A DNA stretch of 64,000 nt from Glutamicibacter sp. B1 (GCF_039602135.1 NZ_CP125942.1:2170001-2234000), one strand, 5' to 3'; shown: positions 44,541 through 54,636, counted from the first letter of the stretch. Notes: generated by a model from the sequence alone, not told the origin. Numbers and translations are program-made.

Positions 44541-45199
44541 TACTCAGCTCCGGCTGGATTGTAAATGACGATAATTCGTGAATCGTTGGCCAGTGCTTGC
44601 AGGAGTGGCTCTAGTTGGTTGGGTTCCACCAATAGTTCAAGATTTGTGCCTTGTCGGTCCACCAGACCGCCACCGCTTTCAACACGCGCAGCAACCTCGA
44701 CCATCGACGAGAGTTTTTCTGGCACACCGTAAGTATTTCCTCCCGATGCGCGCTCTGCGATCCAAACGTCCACAAAGCTGCCCGGCGCAATGGAAGAGCT
44801 CAAGTCTGCTGGCAGTTCAATATTGATGGGTCGACGAGATCCAAGTTCACTGTGCGTCACGGATGTCACTGGGATAAGTTCCCCTGCACTAATGAAGGTG
44901 TTGGCACGAGCCAAGTCGACAATGTCTGCTTCCGGATCAAGGTAACGGCCAGCCGTCTCACCAAGTTGTACTTCTTGGGTTTTCATATTCTCGGCGGTTA
45001 GTTGCTCACCAAGAGTGATATTGGAGCGTGCCACATACACGGTGGTGGTCTCGTGCATTTCACCGACTAGGTACATCGTGCCTGCTACGGATGCCACAAC
45101 AAGAACCGCGCCCAAGGCCAACCGTGGATCTTTCCAACCAGGACGTTTGATTCTCGCGGCTTTTGTTGATCGTGCCCCTTGGGCCACTTGTTCACTCAT
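44540..45199 (-). CDS. SAF-domain protein, CpaB/RcpC-like
   Basis: 219 residues from the chosen ATG. A basic cytoplasmic tail, one membrane segment (about 27-45, LALGAVLVVASVAGTMYLV) and an extracytoplasmic SAF domain (VYVARSNITLGEQLTAENMKTQEVQL) precede an RcpC/CpaB-like beta domain (INIELPADLSSSIAPGSFVDVWI). CpaB proteins belong to Tad/Flp pilus assembly. It overlaps the ATPase gene by one base (TAATG). An in-frame GTG at 45217 adds six residues but has no ribosome site; the ATG has AAGG ten bases upstream. Confidence 0.82.
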   Translation of the reverse strand: MSEQVAQGARSTKAARIKRPGWKDPRLALGAVLVVASVAGTMYLVGEMHETTTVYVARSNITLGEQLTAENMKTQEVQLGETAGRYLDPEADIVDLARANTFISAGELIPVTSVTHSELGSRRPINIELPADLSSSIAPGSFVDVWIAERASGGNTYGVPEKLSSMVEVAARVESGGGLVDRQGTNLELLVEPNQLEPLLQALANDSRIIVIYNPAGAE

Positions 45200-45291
45200 C
45201 GAGGCTCGACCTTCCACCGGAGAATGTGCTTATGGATGGTGAGCCTACGACAAGTTTCTTCCGTATGAAAGACCCATTTACATGGTGTGGA

Positions 45292-45852
45292 TTAATTTAG
45301 CGTCGTGGATACGACCCATCCGATGGACTCCAGAGGGATCATGACTTGGGCCGCGGGATTGCTTGAGCGAACATATTCATCGCGTTGGTGCATTGAAATG
45401 AGCAGGAAATCCTTGGCTACCTGCCCCAAAGTTCCTTCGGCAATGAGCGATCCGTGAGTTCCATAGATTTGGCACCTAGACCGATCTCGCAACATGCCAC
45501 GAAGTACTGCTGAAAACCTGATGGCCTTGCCGCTTTGACTTGTCAAAGGTGCTGCTCGCCTTTCGCTTGGCAAGGCAATTGATTCGACGACTTGGTAGCG
45601 AATAATCCATTGGCTCGCTTCGGTTTCTAGGCAAAAGTAATCAGTGGCGCAGGGGCCAAGTCGCGCACGAATCTCGGTATGACCAATCACCATGACGCTG
45701 ATTTCGTTGCCGCGGTATTGAGACAGGACATCACTCAGCTGGGCCGTTGCCCGTTCAATACGAGTGTTCTCGGCGATTTCATCACGCAATTGCGCGCGAG
45801 TTTGTTCGGCTAGTTGAGCCTCAAGATCGTCAAAGAGTGAATCCCATCGCAT
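45292..45852 (-). CDS. Conserved actinobacterial protein of unknown function
   Basis: 186 residues, soluble, with no signal peptide. It begins MRWDSLFDDLEAQLAEQTRAQLRDEI, a likely coiled coil, followed by ISVMVIGHTEIRARLG and a beta-rich domain (TDYFCLETEASQWIIRYQVVESIALP) that ends VMIPLESIGWVVST. I recall similar proteins in this position in Arthrobacter but know no function. The ATG at 45850-45852 has no ribosome site, but a TACAGT hexamer six bases upstream fits a leaderless message. A start at 45939 would place 29 extra residues over the AT-rich intergenic operator and was rejected. Confidence 0.8.
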   Translation of the reverse strand: MRWDSLFDDLEAQLAEQTRAQLRDEIAENTRIERATAQLSDVLSQYRGNEISVMVIGHTEIRARLGPCATDYFCLETEASQWIIRYQVVESIALPSERRAAPLTSQSGKAIRFSAVLRGMLRDRSRCQIYGTHGSLIAEGTLGQVAKDFLLISMHQRDEYVRSSNPAAQVMIPLESIGWVVSTTLN

Positions 45853-45911
45853 GTGCCAACTGTACGAGACAAACAAATGTTTCGACAGGTCTTCACAAAA
45901 GCGCATCGAAG

Positions 45912-45955
45912 TGTCATTATCTTTATCAAATAACATCAAATGTCATTAAATGACA
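45912..45955. promoter_or_regulatory. AT-rich divergent control region with a perfect palindrome
   Basis: TGTCATTAAATGACA (45941-45955) is a perfect inverted repeat about a central base. A second TGTCATTA copy lies at 45912-45919, 29 bp away, and TAACATCAAA sits between. The 44-bp block is much more AT-rich than its surroundings. It separates two divergent genes and looks like a binding site for a dimeric regulator. Confidence 0.55.
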
Positions 45956-45973
45956 TCCAAGGAAGTGTTTTCG

Positions 45974-46696
45974 ATGATGAAGATACGAACGCTGGTTATC
46001 TTTTCCCTGTTTAGCGCTGCGGATTATGTCTTGATCTTCGTGGGCTTGAGGTTGATCTTGGACTTCCCCGCCAACGCATCAATGCCCCTTGAGCCGGCAC
46101 GGCGCATTCAATTCCTCATCATCGTTTCGGCGTTCGTTCTTGCAGCCTTTGCGCTTCTGCGATTGGGGGTCAAGTGGCTGATTATTTGGGCGGCAAAGCA
46201 TGAGCAGCGGCACGTACTCAACTTTTTCCAACGGGTCGCACCTCGATTCAGTCGCCGGGTTCTGAGTTCTGTCCTTGGCACGTCAATTGCGCTTTCAACT
46301 GCAGTGGCTGCTAACGCTGGCACAGTTATTCCGGTGCAAAATCTTTCAAGCACTCCCCATGCCGAGAGCAAGAGCTTGCCCGAATCAGTGGAATCAAGTC
46401 AGCGCAGTGTCCCCAATGCGCAATGGTTCCCAGAGCAAATTTCCGTGCCCCTGAACCGACTCATCTCATCGGGAGCACAACCAAAACACAAGACAGAAAA
46501 AACCATCACCGAGATTGTCGTCGCACAAGGCGAGAACTTATGGAGCATTGCTGCCACGCGCCTCGGACCGCAAGCAACAGCGGAAGAAATCTCAGCGTAT
46601 TGGCCACAGGTTTATCAGGCTAACCGGCAAGTAATCGGTTCCGACCCCAATGTCTTAGAGGTTGGAACTGTCTTGGTCCTTCCGCACAGGCAATAA
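45974..46696 (+). CDS. Membrane protein with C-terminal LysM domain
   Basis: 240 residues. Two membrane segments lie at about 8-28 and 46-68, then a basic stretch, a third hydrophobic segment (about 98-115, SSVLGTSIALSTAVAANAG) and a Ser/Pro-rich linker. A LysM domain ends the protein (IVVAQGENLWSIAATRLG to GTVLVLPHR), so it probably binds the wall or another glycan outside the membrane. The ATG at 45974 has AAGGAAG eight bases upstream; an ATG at 45950 lies inside the palindrome. It resembles LysM proteins in this position in other Micrococcales; function unknown. The Rv3235-like gene follows. Confidence 0.85.
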   Translation: MMKIRTLVIFSLFSAADYVLIFVGLRLILDFPANASMPLEPARRIQFLIIVSAFVLAAFALLRLGVKWLIIWAAKHEQRHVLNFFQRVAPRFSRRVLSSVLGTSIALSTAVAANAGTVIPVQNLSSTPHAESKSLPESVESSQRSVPNAQWFPEQISVPLNRLISSGAQPKHKTEKTITEIVVAQGENLWSIAATRLGPQATAEEISAYWPQVYQANRQVIGSDPNVLEVGTVLVLPHRQ

Positions 46697-46737
46697 TCAT
46701 CCTCATTTCTCACTCAGCACCACATCAAGGAGCAATC

Positions 46738-47238
46738 ATGAGTACCATCACCATCAGTGCCCGCGCCACTACCCCAGCGGCCCAACCAGTCGACTCCCTA
46801 GCGCCGAATTCAAGCGCTCCTGATACACCAGCCGATGCGCCAGCGCATCTGCGCAGAGCACTGGACCACATTTTTCATCGCACCGACTTGTGCCGGACCG
46901 AGCATCGGGCCATCGTGGAAATTACTCACTCAGTGGCACGGGCTGTTTTCGAAGTTGTTGCCGGGTACCGCAGCGTCAGCCAATTAGCATTTGTCATGGA
47001 ACCAACCTGCATTGCCAAACTACAGCGGCGCGCCCTACTAGAAACTGGCCAATACTCCGCGGGACCAGAGCCAGGCACAGCGCATGGACAAATTCTCTCT
47101 TTGCATCTGGACCATTGCTTCTCCGGCGCGTGGGAATGCACAGCCATTCTCGGATTTAAAAACCGCGTCCGCGCCGTAGCTCTCAAAATTGAGCCATGGC
47201 ACGGACGCTGGCAAGTGACCGATGTCGAACTTATTTAG
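46738..47238 (+). CDS. Rv3235-family conserved protein (DUF6459-like)
   Basis: 166 residues. A disordered Ala/Pro/Ser-rich N-terminus (about 1-38) precedes a compact domain with [23 protein letters not shown], a length-conserved Leu/Arg helix and [30 protein letters not shown]. This is the recognisable Rv3235-type family, found beside secA in actinobacteria; no function is known. An AAGGAG ribosome site precedes the ATG. Its TAG overlaps the secA stop on the other strand by four bases, so the two transcripts must overlap. Confidence 0.85.
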   Translation: MSTITISARATTPAAQPVDSLAPNSSAPDTPADAPAHLRRALDHIFHRTDLCRTEHRAIVEITHSVARAVFEVVAGYRSVSQLAFVMEPTCIAKLQRRALLETGQYSAGPEPGTAHGQILSLHLDHCFSGAWECTAILGFKNRVRAVALKIEPWHGRWQVTDVELI

Positions 47239-49883
47239 TTTCGCTTGGACTTCTTTTTCTTCTTATTGGTCGCAGCCTGCGCACGGGTAGTGCTGGCTTC
47301 GCCGTCTTCGTCCGGGCCCGTGAACTGCAAGTTCTTTGGCTTCGCTGATTCATCGATCACTGGTGCATCAGCAGCAGCGGCACTACCTGTTGGGATGTCC
47401 AAGTTGAACAGTGCACCGATGCTCTCTTCACGAATGCCTTCCATCATGGTCTGGAACATCGTATAGCCCTCGCGCTGGTATTCCACCAGTGGATCGCGCT
47501 GCGCCATTGCACGCAGCCCGATGCCTTCTTTGAGATAGTCCATCTCGTAAAGGTGTTCTTGCCACTTACGTCCGATAGTCGAGAGCACAACGCGCCGTTC
47601 CAAATCACGCATGGTGGATGAACCAACCAATTTTTCGCGTTCTTCATACTGATACTGAGCGTCAGAAAGAATTTCTCGTTCCAAGAACTGCGAGGAGAGG
47701 TGTCCAACTCCGCCAGCTTCCTCAACAACCTCATCCAGGGTGATACCGATTGGGTAAAGCTGCTTGAGGTTAGTCCAGAGCTGCTTGAGCTCCCACTCGT
47801 CTGGGTTGCCCACCTGAGTAGCTTCCAAAACCATCGCCTTGACGACGTCCTCTAGGAAATGACCGACCTTTTCCTCAAGGTCTCCACCTTCCAAGATGGC
47901 ACGGCGGTCAGCATAAATTGCCTCGCGCTGACGATTCATCACGTCATCGTACTTCAGCACATTCTTGCGCTGTTCGGCGTTAACACCTTCCACCTGGGCC
48001 TGAGCCGATTCGATGGCTCGGGAGACCATCTTGGACTCCAAAGCCACATCATCGGGCATTGAGGGGTTGTTCATGATGCGTTCTGCCATGCCGGAATTAA
48101 AGCGGCGCATCAAATCGTCAGTCATCGACAAGTAGAAGCGCGACTCACCAGGGTCACCCTGACGGCCGGCACGACCACGCAACTGGTTATCAATTCGGCG
48201 TGACTCGTGACGCTCGGTACCAAGGACATACAGACCACCGAGTTCGGCGACTTCCTTAGCTTCCTTAGCCACGGTTTCTTTGGCCTTTGCGAAGACTTCG
48301 TCCCAAACCTTGTTGTACTCTTCTGGGTGCTTCTCAGCATCCAGTCCGCGACGTTCCATCTCAGCGACAGCAAGGAATTCGGCGTTACCACCGAGCATGA
48401 TGTCGGTACCGCGACCTGCCATGTTCGTCGAAACAGTCACGCCGTTTTTACGACCCGCCATTGCAACAACCGCAGCTTCACGTGCGTGCTGCTTAGCGTT
48501 GAGCACCTCATGGCGAATGCCCTTCTTGGAGAGCAGACGCGAAAGGTATTCACTCTTCTCCACGCTGGTGGTACCAACCAGAATCGGCTGTCCCGTAGCA
48601 TGACGTTCAGCGATGTCTTCGACCACAGCGTTGAACTTGGAGACTTCGTTCTTGTAAATGTAGTCTGGCTGATCCTTGCGGATCGCAGGCTTATTCGTCG
48701 GAATCTCGACAACACCCAGCTTGTAGGTGCTCATGAATTCCGCGGCCTCGGTCTGCGCGGTACCGGTCATGCCTGAGATCTTCTCGTACATACGGAAGTA
48801 GTTCTGCAAGGTGATCGTGGCGAGCGTCTGGTTTTCGGCCTTGATGGTCACGCTCTCTTTGGCTTCAATAGCCTGGTGCATGCCCTCAGAATAGCGACGC
48901 CCCTGCAGGGCACGGCCGGTGTGTTCATCAACGATCATGACTTCGCCGTTGACGACAACGTAGTCCTTGTCTTTTTTGAACAGTTCCTTGGCCTTGATGG
49001 CGTTGTTCAAGAAACCGATCAGCGGGGTGTTGTTGGCTTCGTACAGGTTGTCGATACCGAGGTAATCCTCAACCTTTTCGATCCCAGACTCCAACACACC
49101 AATAGTGCGCTTCTTTTCGTCAACCTCGTAGTCATCCTCGCGCTTCAGGCGTGAAACGATCTTCGAGAATTCGGTGTACCAGCGATTGACATCGCCGGAA
49201 GCCTGACCCGAGATAATCAGCGGGGTACGGGCTTCATCGATCAAAATCGAGTCAACCTCATCGACGATGACAAAGTTGTGTCCGCGCTGAACCAGTTCGT
49301 CCTTGCTCCACGCCATGTTGTCGCGCAGGTAATCGAAGCCGAACTCATTGTTCGTACCGTAAGTAATGTCAGCTTCGTATTGTTTCCGTCGCTCTTCCGG
49401 CTTCATATTAGACAGGATGCAACCACAGCTCAGACCGAGGAAACGGAATACACGGCCCATCAGGTCAGACTGGTACTGCGCGAGGAAGTCGTTAGTGGTA
49501 ATTACGTGAACACCCTTGCCGGTGAGGGCGTTGAGGTAGGCCGGAGCCGTAGCTACCAGGGTTTTACCTTCACCGGTACGCATTTCAGCGATATTGCCCA
49601 GGTGTAATGCTGCGCCACCCATGAGCTGAACATCGAAGTGTCGCATGCCAAGCACACGGTCCGAAGCTTCACGGACTACGGCGAAAGCTTCAGGGAGCAA
49701 ATCGTCCAACGTTTCACCGTCAGCCAAACGTTCGCGGAACTTGTCGGTTTCACCCTTGAGCTCTTCGTCTGAAAGTTCGCGAATTTCGACTTCCAACGTA
49801 TTGATCGTGTCGGCGTACTTACGAAGAGTTTTTAGCGTCTTCTTGTCGCCGGTACGCAAAATACGTTCTAGCAATGATGCCAC
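47235..49883 (-). CDS. secA: Preprotein translocase ATPase SecA
   Basis: 882 residues. SecA drives unfolded proteins through SecYEG. The first nucleotide domain carries [21 protein letters not shown] and DEVDSIL; the preprotein cross-linking and helical domains follow; the second nucleotide domain has [16 protein letters not shown] and [14 protein letters not shown]. The usual CxCxSGxxxxxC(H/C) zinc-binding tail is absent; the protein ends in [16 protein letters not shown] site precedes the ATG. The size and sequence suggest the housekeeping SecA1. Confidence 0.97.
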   Translation of the reverse strand: MASLLERILRTGDKKTLKTLRKYADTINTLEVEIRELSDEELKGETDKFRERLADGETLDDLLPEAFAVVREASDRVLGMRHFDVQLMGGAALHLGNIAEMRTGEGKTLVATAPAYLNALTGKGVHVITTNDFLAQYQSDLMGRVFRFLGLSCGCILSNMKPEERRKQYEADITYGTNNEFGFDYLRDNMAWSKDELVQRGHNFVIVDEVDSILIDEARTPLIISGQASGDVNRWYTEFSKIVSRLKREDDYEVDEKKRTIGVLESGIEKVEDYLGIDNLYEANNTPLIGFLNNAIKAKELFKKDKDYVVVNGEVMIVDEHTGRALQGRRYSEGMHQAIEAKESVTIKAENQTLATITLQNYFRMYEKISGMTGTAQTEAAEFMSTYKLGVVEIPTNKPAIRKDQPDYIYKNEVSKFNAVVEDIAERHATGQPILVGTTSVEKSEYLSRLLSKKGIRHEVLNAKQHAREAAVVAMAGRKNGVTVSTNMAGRGTDIMLGGNAEFLAVAEMERRGLDAEKHPEEYNKVWDEVFAKAKETVAKEAKEVAELGGLYVLGTERHESRRIDNQLRGRAGRQGDPGESRFYLSMTDDLMRRFNSGMAERIMNNPSMPDDVALESKMVSRAIESAQAQVEGVNAEQRKNVLKYDDVMNRQREAIYADRRAILEGGDLEEKVGHFLEDVVKAMVLEATQVGNPDEWELKQLWTNLKQLYPIGITLDEVVEEAGGVGHLSSQFLEREILSDAQYQYEEREKLVGSSTMRDLERRVVLSTIGRKWQEHLYEMDYLKEGIGLRAMAQRDPLVEYQREGYTMFQTMMEGIREESIGALFNLDIPTGSAAAADAPVIDESAKPKNLQFTGPDEDGEASTTRAQAATNKKKKKSKRN

Positions 49884-49985
49884 GTGGTAGCTCCCAATAT
49901 CTCAAGCACAGTATTTTCTGGCGTCTTTAGTCTACGTGAGGAATTCTGCGCATCTGGTAAATCCCCGCGGTTGATGACTGTTCTT

Positions 49986-51188
49986 CTAGCGAACAACAAT
50001 ACGTCGGACAGGTGGTTCACAGCCCACTTGCACGGAATCAAGACCCAACCAGGCGGCCATGCGTTCCAACTCACTTTGCAACGGGGCGTGAACTTCGGCC
50101 TCCCATCCTGATTCAAAATGAACACTTTTTGCGTGTAGCACCCCTCGGGCACGGTCAGCTTTTAGGTCCACTCTGCCAACGAATTCGTCGCCGTAAAGCA
50201 TGGGAAAGACGTAGTAGCCGTAGCGTCGTTTTGCTTCCGGCACATAGATCTCTATCCGATATTCAAAGTCAAAGAACCGTTCTAAGCGTCGACGGTTGAA
50301 GACCATGGAATCAAAAGGCGATAACAGTCGCAGGTCCTTGCTCACCTTGCGTGGAATGGTTGTTTCTAACGGCATGTAGCAAGGTTCATTGATTCCTGTG
50401 ACTTGCACCTGTTCTATGCGACCTGCATTAGCGTGTTGAGCCAGTTGTGCTTTTACTTCCCGAATTGGCAGCCGAAAATATTCGGCGACACAGTGAGCTG
50501 TCGCAACGCCCTGGGCGGCCAGTGAACGATTAATCAATCGTTCGAGTGCCTCCTGCCGATGTGCATCGTCGGCTTCCAAGGGCTCTCCCAATACATGGTG
50601 GGTCAGCGCGTAACGGCGTTCAAACTGTGAATTCCTACCTAAAGTGAGAATCTGTGCTCTAGCGAACAGTGATTCCGTGACGTATTTTGTGTCGTTCCAG
50701 TTCCAGCCCCAATGTTCTTTGGACGTCACCGGTTCAACATCTAGGGCAGCACTAATTTCGCGGGCGCTAGAGCCGGGGTTCGCTTCCAGATAGTTGATAA
50801 CCCGGTGAGACAGTTCTTGCTGCTCATCAGTAAACAGGTGTGACTTGTCGATCCAGGTGCGCCGTTGCCACAACAATAAATCTGGGACAAGCTCTGAGCT
50901 CACGATGCTCGCTTCATGAGCCCAGTACTCGGTCAAGGCACTTCCGGGGGTCGCAAGAACCTTGTCTAGAGCGGTGATGTCGTAGGCACCGAGCCGGGCG
51001 AAAATTGGCATGTAGTGCGCGCGACGCACCACGTTGACCGAGTCGACTTGCAACTGCGAGATTGCTTGGACGGCACTGGTCATTTTCCGAGGGGTCACGG
51101 CCTGATCGTTGCGACTTCGAGACAGACCTTGGGCGGCCAACGCGAGCCGCCGAGCCTGTTTAAGGCTCAGGACACGTTGACCGCCCAA
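49986..51188 (-). CDS. AlkX/YcaQ-type winged-helix DNA glycosylase family protein
   Basis: 400 residues. The HTH_42 superfamily consists of tandem winged helices plus a C-terminal beta-barrel. Family members unhook interstrand crosslinks or excise bulky alkyl bases. The catalytic-region sequence is QLQVDSVNVVRRAHY; its Q-V-D reads like the QPhiD motif of YcaQ/AlkX rather than the QPhiQ of AlkZ. The C-terminal block LSPFDSMVFNRRRLERFFDF is typical. The TTG start is 20 bp after the hpf stop and has no clear ribosome site; no upstream start codon is available. Confidence 0.8.
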   Translation of the reverse strand: MGGQRVLSLKQARRLALAAQGLSRSRNDQAVTPRKMTSAVQAISQLQVDSVNVVRRAHYMPIFARLGAYDITALDKVLATPGSALTEYWAHEASIVSSELVPDLLLWQRRTWIDKSHLFTDEQQELSHRVINYLEANPGSSAREISAALDVEPVTSKEHWGWNWNDTKYVTESLFARAQILTLGRNSQFERRYALTHHVLGEPLEADDAHRQEALERLINRSLAAQGVATAHCVAEYFRLPIREVKAQLAQHANAGRIEQVQVTGINEPCYMPLETTIPRKVSKDLRLLSPFDSMVFNRRRLERFFDFEYRIEIYVPEAKRRYGYYVFPMLYGDEFVGRVDLKADRARGVLHAKSVHFESGWEAEVHAPLQSELERMAAWLGLDSVQVGCEPPVRRIVVR

Positions 51189-51208
51189 TGTAGTTTGCGC
51201 GTTGATAT

Positions 51209-51907
51209 TTAGCCCTCGGTGACTAGTGACTTGTCGCGGTAACCACGAGTTTCGGTGGTGGATTCTTCATTGGAATTCAATGATGGATCCAGCGAGATAA
51301 CACCGTACTGGTACTGAGTTCTACCGTAGACCACAGCGTGTTCTCCGGTCGCTTCATCGATGAACAGGTAGAACGGGTGGCCAACCAATTCCATGCGATC
51401 TACAGCATCATCAACGCTCATCACTTCTGCTGGGAAAGACTTGCGACGAATAACCACTGGCGAGTACTCGGCCTCTTCTTCAGCCTGGGCAGCCTCCGCT
51501 GCCTTCTGCGCTTCAAGGGTCGATTCCACCAAAGACTTGTCGCTGGAAACAGTTGGAAGAGCGCTGGTGGCTTCATGCACTGCTACAGGGGTGTGGTTGC
51601 CACGGTGAACTTTGCGCTTGTCGCGGGCTTTACGCAGCCGTTCCAGAAGTTTTGCGAAGGCAACGTCAAAGGCAGCAAACTTATCTGCCCCACGCGCTTC
51701 AGCTCGAATTGCTGGACCACGGCCAACAACTGTCAATTCAACGGACAACGCCGTGCTCTGGTCACGGGCATGGGATTCTTTGAGGACCTTGACGTCGATG
51801 CGTTGAACTTTGGTCGCCAACTGGTCAACCTTGGTTATTTTTTCATCTACGTACTCACGGAAACGATCCGAAATGGTGATATTGCGTCCGCTGTAGTTCA
51901 GCTCCAT
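51209..51907 (-). CDS. hpf: Long ribosome hibernation promoting factor HPF
   Basis: 232 residues from the chosen ATG. Long HPF dimerises 70S ribosomes into inactive 100S particles in stationary phase. The N-terminal ribosome-binding domain (NYSGRNITISDRFREYV to about residue 100) is followed by a flexible acidic linker and the C-terminal dimerisation domain (VVIRRKSFPAEVMSVDDAVDRMELVGHPFYLF), which only long HPF has. The ATG at 51905-51907 has GGAGG six bases upstream. A longer start at 52012 was rejected. Confidence 0.94.
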   Translation of the reverse strand: MELNYSGRNITISDRFREYVDEKITKVDQLATKVQRIDVKVLKESHARDQSTALSVELTVVGRGPAIRAEARGADKFAAFDVAFAKLLERLRKARDKRKVHRGNHTPVAVHEATSALPTVSSDKSLVESTLEAQKAAEAAQAEEEAEYSPVVIRRKSFPAEVMSVDDAVDRMELVGHPFYLFIDEATGEHAVVYGRTQYQYGVISLDPSLNSNEESTTETRGYRDKSLVTEG

Positions 51908-51940
51908 GGTGTCCTCCAATAGAGAGTCGGGTGACACAAC

Positions 51941-51967
51941 AGTCCGAATTTTCCATCCTTTCGGACT
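51941..51967 (-). promoter_or_regulatory. Inverted repeat in the hpf leader
   Basis: AGTCCGAA (51941-51948) and TTCGGACT (51960-51967) form an 8-bp inverted repeat with an 11-base spacer, 34 bp before the hpf ATG. A second one, TGCATC-TGT-GATGCA, lies at 51985-51999. They could be operator half-sites or leader RNA hairpins. Confidence 0.35.
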
Positions 51968-52075
51968 GAAGATGGGCTTTTCGCTGCATCTGTGATGCAA
52001 CCCATACTTCACCTTAGGCCACCACAGCGAAGAAACAAGTCTCCAGACGCAGTTTTCCTATCGCGCTTAGCGAAA

Positions 52076-52864
52076 TCACTGTTCAGGCTCCTGATTAGGC
52101 GGCTTAGTCAAAGCCAATACAACGCCGACACTTACGCTATATCCAGCCTTTTGGCAGGCCATCGCGGCCTGCCTGAGGGTGGAGCCGGTAGTGAGGACAT
52201 CATCAACTAAGATCACCGGCCGTCCAGGTATGTCAGCCCGCTCGGCAACAAAATGCTCCTTACCGCTTCGTCGGGCAGAACCACTCTTGAGTTTCTGGGC
52301 TCCGGCAAATACATGGCGAGCACGGTAATGCAGGACCGGTCTGATGCTCAGATGACTTGCATATAGCCCTCTGTTCATACCGCGCTCAAGCATTGTTGCT
52401 ACTGGCGAATACCCCCGCTTCCCAACGGCTTTCAAAGAACTGGGAACCGGAACAATATAGGTGCTCATAGCATCAGACTGCGGAATACAACTGGAATTGA
52501 TCACCGCTGCCACATAGGGAGCAAAGACTGAACCAAGAAAGTATCGTTGCTTATTCTTGAATGCCAGCATGGAACGAGCCAGTTCCTTGCCATAGATGCC
52601 GCAGGAACTGACCGGTAATTGTTGTGCCAGAAGTGGCAGTTCAACGTAGTGGTGGTGTCCGTCCGGTAACGGCGGTAAGAAAAGCTGCTTCTGGATTTCG
52701 CTTCGACACTCTGGGCAAAGACGAAAATCCGCCCGAGAACACACCGCGCAACTTGTTGGAATCAGAAAATTGGTTAACTCACGAAAACCAAAATTGATCC
52801 AGCGTACGGTTCTTCGTTGAAGCAAGGCGTCGAGAGCTTCAAGCCACTGAGCAGGTATTCCCAT
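52076..52864 (-). CDS. ComF-family phosphoribosyltransferase-like protein
   Basis: 262 residues. An N-terminal double CxxC zinc-finger-like region (PTSCAVC then CPEC, about 36-54) precedes a PRTase domain with the PRPP-binding loop VILVDDVLTTGST (about residues 220-232). ComFC is needed for DNA uptake in competent bacteria, but in actinobacteria lacking competence genes its role is unclear and it is often beside hpf and secA. It lies between lpqB (68 bp) and hpf. Confidence 0.9.
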   Translation of the reverse strand: MGIPAQWLEALDALLQRRTVRWINFGFRELTNFLIPTSCAVCSRADFRLCPECRSEIQKQLFLPPLPDGHHHYVELPLLAQQLPVSSCGIYGKELARSMLAFKNKQRYFLGSVFAPYVAAVINSSCIPQSDAMSTYIVPVPSSLKAVGKRGYSPVATMLERGMNRGLYASHLSIRPVLHYRARHVFAGAQKLKSGSARRSGKEHFVAERADIPGRPVILVDDVLTTGSTLRQAAMACQKAGYSVSVGVVLALTKPPNQEPEQ

Positions 52865-52932
52865 CTGCTAAGGATGCCGTGACTTCACCTAGAGCAGACT
52901 GCCAAGACAATCCAGTTGTGTAAAACGTGGTC

Positions 52933-54636
52933 CTATCCCGGATAGGCAACGTCTTGAGCGAAGTCGTCCAGCTCGTGCCAGGAGTTACCCACACGTGTGT
53001 AGAGCTTCTCCTTCGTTTCGGCATAAACTTCACGCCGATCCCCCACGCCGGTGGCAATACCGACCATCCCGAGTAGCAGCTGCAAATGCTCGCTGCCACC
53101 TTCAAAGGTCATCTGCGCTGCTTCAACGACTTCAGAATCATCCAGTGCAGCCACGATAATGGAACTATCTGAATCCCAGAGCGCGGTATTGACCGGCACC
53201 TCAGGGTATAAGCGCATCGGCGAGTCGGTAAGGCCACGGGGCACACCTTCGGCATCGCGAATGACGCCAGCGACATACAATGACGTTGTAGAACCCTTGG
53301 TGGCCACGATGAGGGCACGAGCGCCGTCACGTGAAATCCTCAACGAGTCAATGTCTGCTCCCTTGAGCCACGCAACGTCGATCGGTCGCGCCTCACCCTT
53401 GGATGCAGTCTCCGCTGGGATGGCCATAATTGGAGTTTCTGCTCCGTTATCAGCGGTCCAGGTCCAACCGGCAACGTCCATGGACGGTTGGATCAAATCC
53501 TTGCCTTCTAGGGCCAGATGAAGCTTGCCAGAGTCGTCAATTCTTAACAACTGTGTGCGGCGTCCGTTGAGGAAGGCGTAGCTGTTACCCACTGGAGACA
53601 TGGCAGGATCTCGTGGATCGTAGCTTGATACGTCAGGAAGCCCACCCACCGGAATGATTGAGCGTCCCTTGACGTACACCAAATCTTGGTCGGAAACTCC
53701 TATCAGTGTGTCTTGCGTGCTTGGATTGATTTCCGCGGGCTCAATCTTTGAGTCATCCGATGCCAGGTTCACTTCGTTTTCTTCACGGAGCATCTTGACC
53801 GAGTCCACCGAAGAAAGTCCAGTCAGCGAGGCCTCCAACTGCTGTTTCATCAAAAGCAGCGTCTGGTCAGTGGTATCGGTAAAAGAATCCGAGTTCAGGT
53901 CAATCGTTGCTTCCCTGTCACGCACTGGTACCGCGGATCGAACTAGCTTACTGGCAGAGGAAAAAGCGGACACGACGGCATTTTCCAGGTACGGTGCCGG
54001 GCCTTTGAGCAACGCTTCGACCATCGAAGTGGTTGTCCCCGACCCAGAAGTAAACCAGCGAATATCCGGAACAAGGTAGGCGTAGCTAGCGTCATAGAAG
54101 TACAAGGTTTGCGCCGCAAAAATCTTGGTGAAGGTCGAAGCTTCCAACATGATGCCATCGGGGGCATCAACAATGCGCCACTGATCGTCTTCCTTCGCGA
54201 CCTTGACGTCCACGGCTCTAGTCGAGTGATCCGGATAATTGGTGCGCACACCTTGCGCGTCGACCTCTCCAGTAATCTCCAATTGGATGGTGTACTGGTT
54301 GGCGTCGGCCCCGTTGACCACGTTGAAGGCTTCATAAATCAGGGTCTGGGTGTCACCACGCCAAGAGTTTTTCAACTCCGCGTTCATATACTCACGAGCA
54401 ACTGCGTAGTCCTCGGAGACAGAACGACCGGCCTCAACAAAGCCTTCAACGATGGCACGAGCATCAGCGCCGTCCGTAGGACCTTCGGCCGCGTAGCTAT
54501 AGGTTTCGGCTCCACTATCATCGGACCCTGCTTCAATTTGTTGCACACTTGAGGAGCGTGGAATGGAAGCACAACCAGAAAGGACCAGCAACCCTACAAG
54601 CAGTGAGGAGAGCAGGCCCCTGAGTCTTTTGGTCAC
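52933..54636 (-). CDS. lpqB: Lipoprotein LpqB, partner of MtrAB
   Basis: 567 residues. A lipobox LSGC (Cys22) anchors the protein to the outer membrane face. A GerMN-type domain follows (about 180-290), then a beta-propeller-like C-terminal half with blade repeats such as [14 protein letters not shown] and [13 protein letters not shown]. LpqB modulates MtrB signalling in mycobacteria. Its start overlaps the mtrB stop by four bases, so the three genes form a coupled operon. Confidence 0.93.
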   Translation of the reverse strand: MTKRLRGLLSSLLVGLLVLSGCASIPRSSSVQQIEAGSDDSGAETYSYAAEGPTDGADARAIVEGFVEAGRSVSEDYAVAREYMNAELKNSWRGDTQTLIYEAFNVVNGADANQYTIQLEITGEVDAQGVRTNYPDHSTRAVDVKVAKEDDQWRIVDAPDGIMLEASTFTKIFAAQTLYFYDASYAYLVPDIRWFTSGSGTTTSMVEALLKGPAPYLENAVVSAFSSASKLVRSAVPVRDREATIDLNSDSFTDTTDQTLLLMKQQLEASLTGLSSVDSVKMLREENEVNLASDDSKIEPAEINPSTQDTLIGVSDQDLVYVKGRSIIPVGGLPDVSSYDPRDPAMSPVGNSYAFLNGRRTQLLRIDDSGKLHLALEGKDLIQPSMDVAGWTWTADNGAETPIMAIPAETASKGEARPIDVAWLKGADIDSLRISRDGARALIVATKGSTTSLYVAGVIRDAEGVPRGLTDSPMRLYPEVPVNTALWDSDSSIIVAALDDSEVVEAAQMTFEGGSEHLQLLLGMVGIATGVGDRREVYAETKEKLYTRVGNSWHELDDFAQDVAYPG

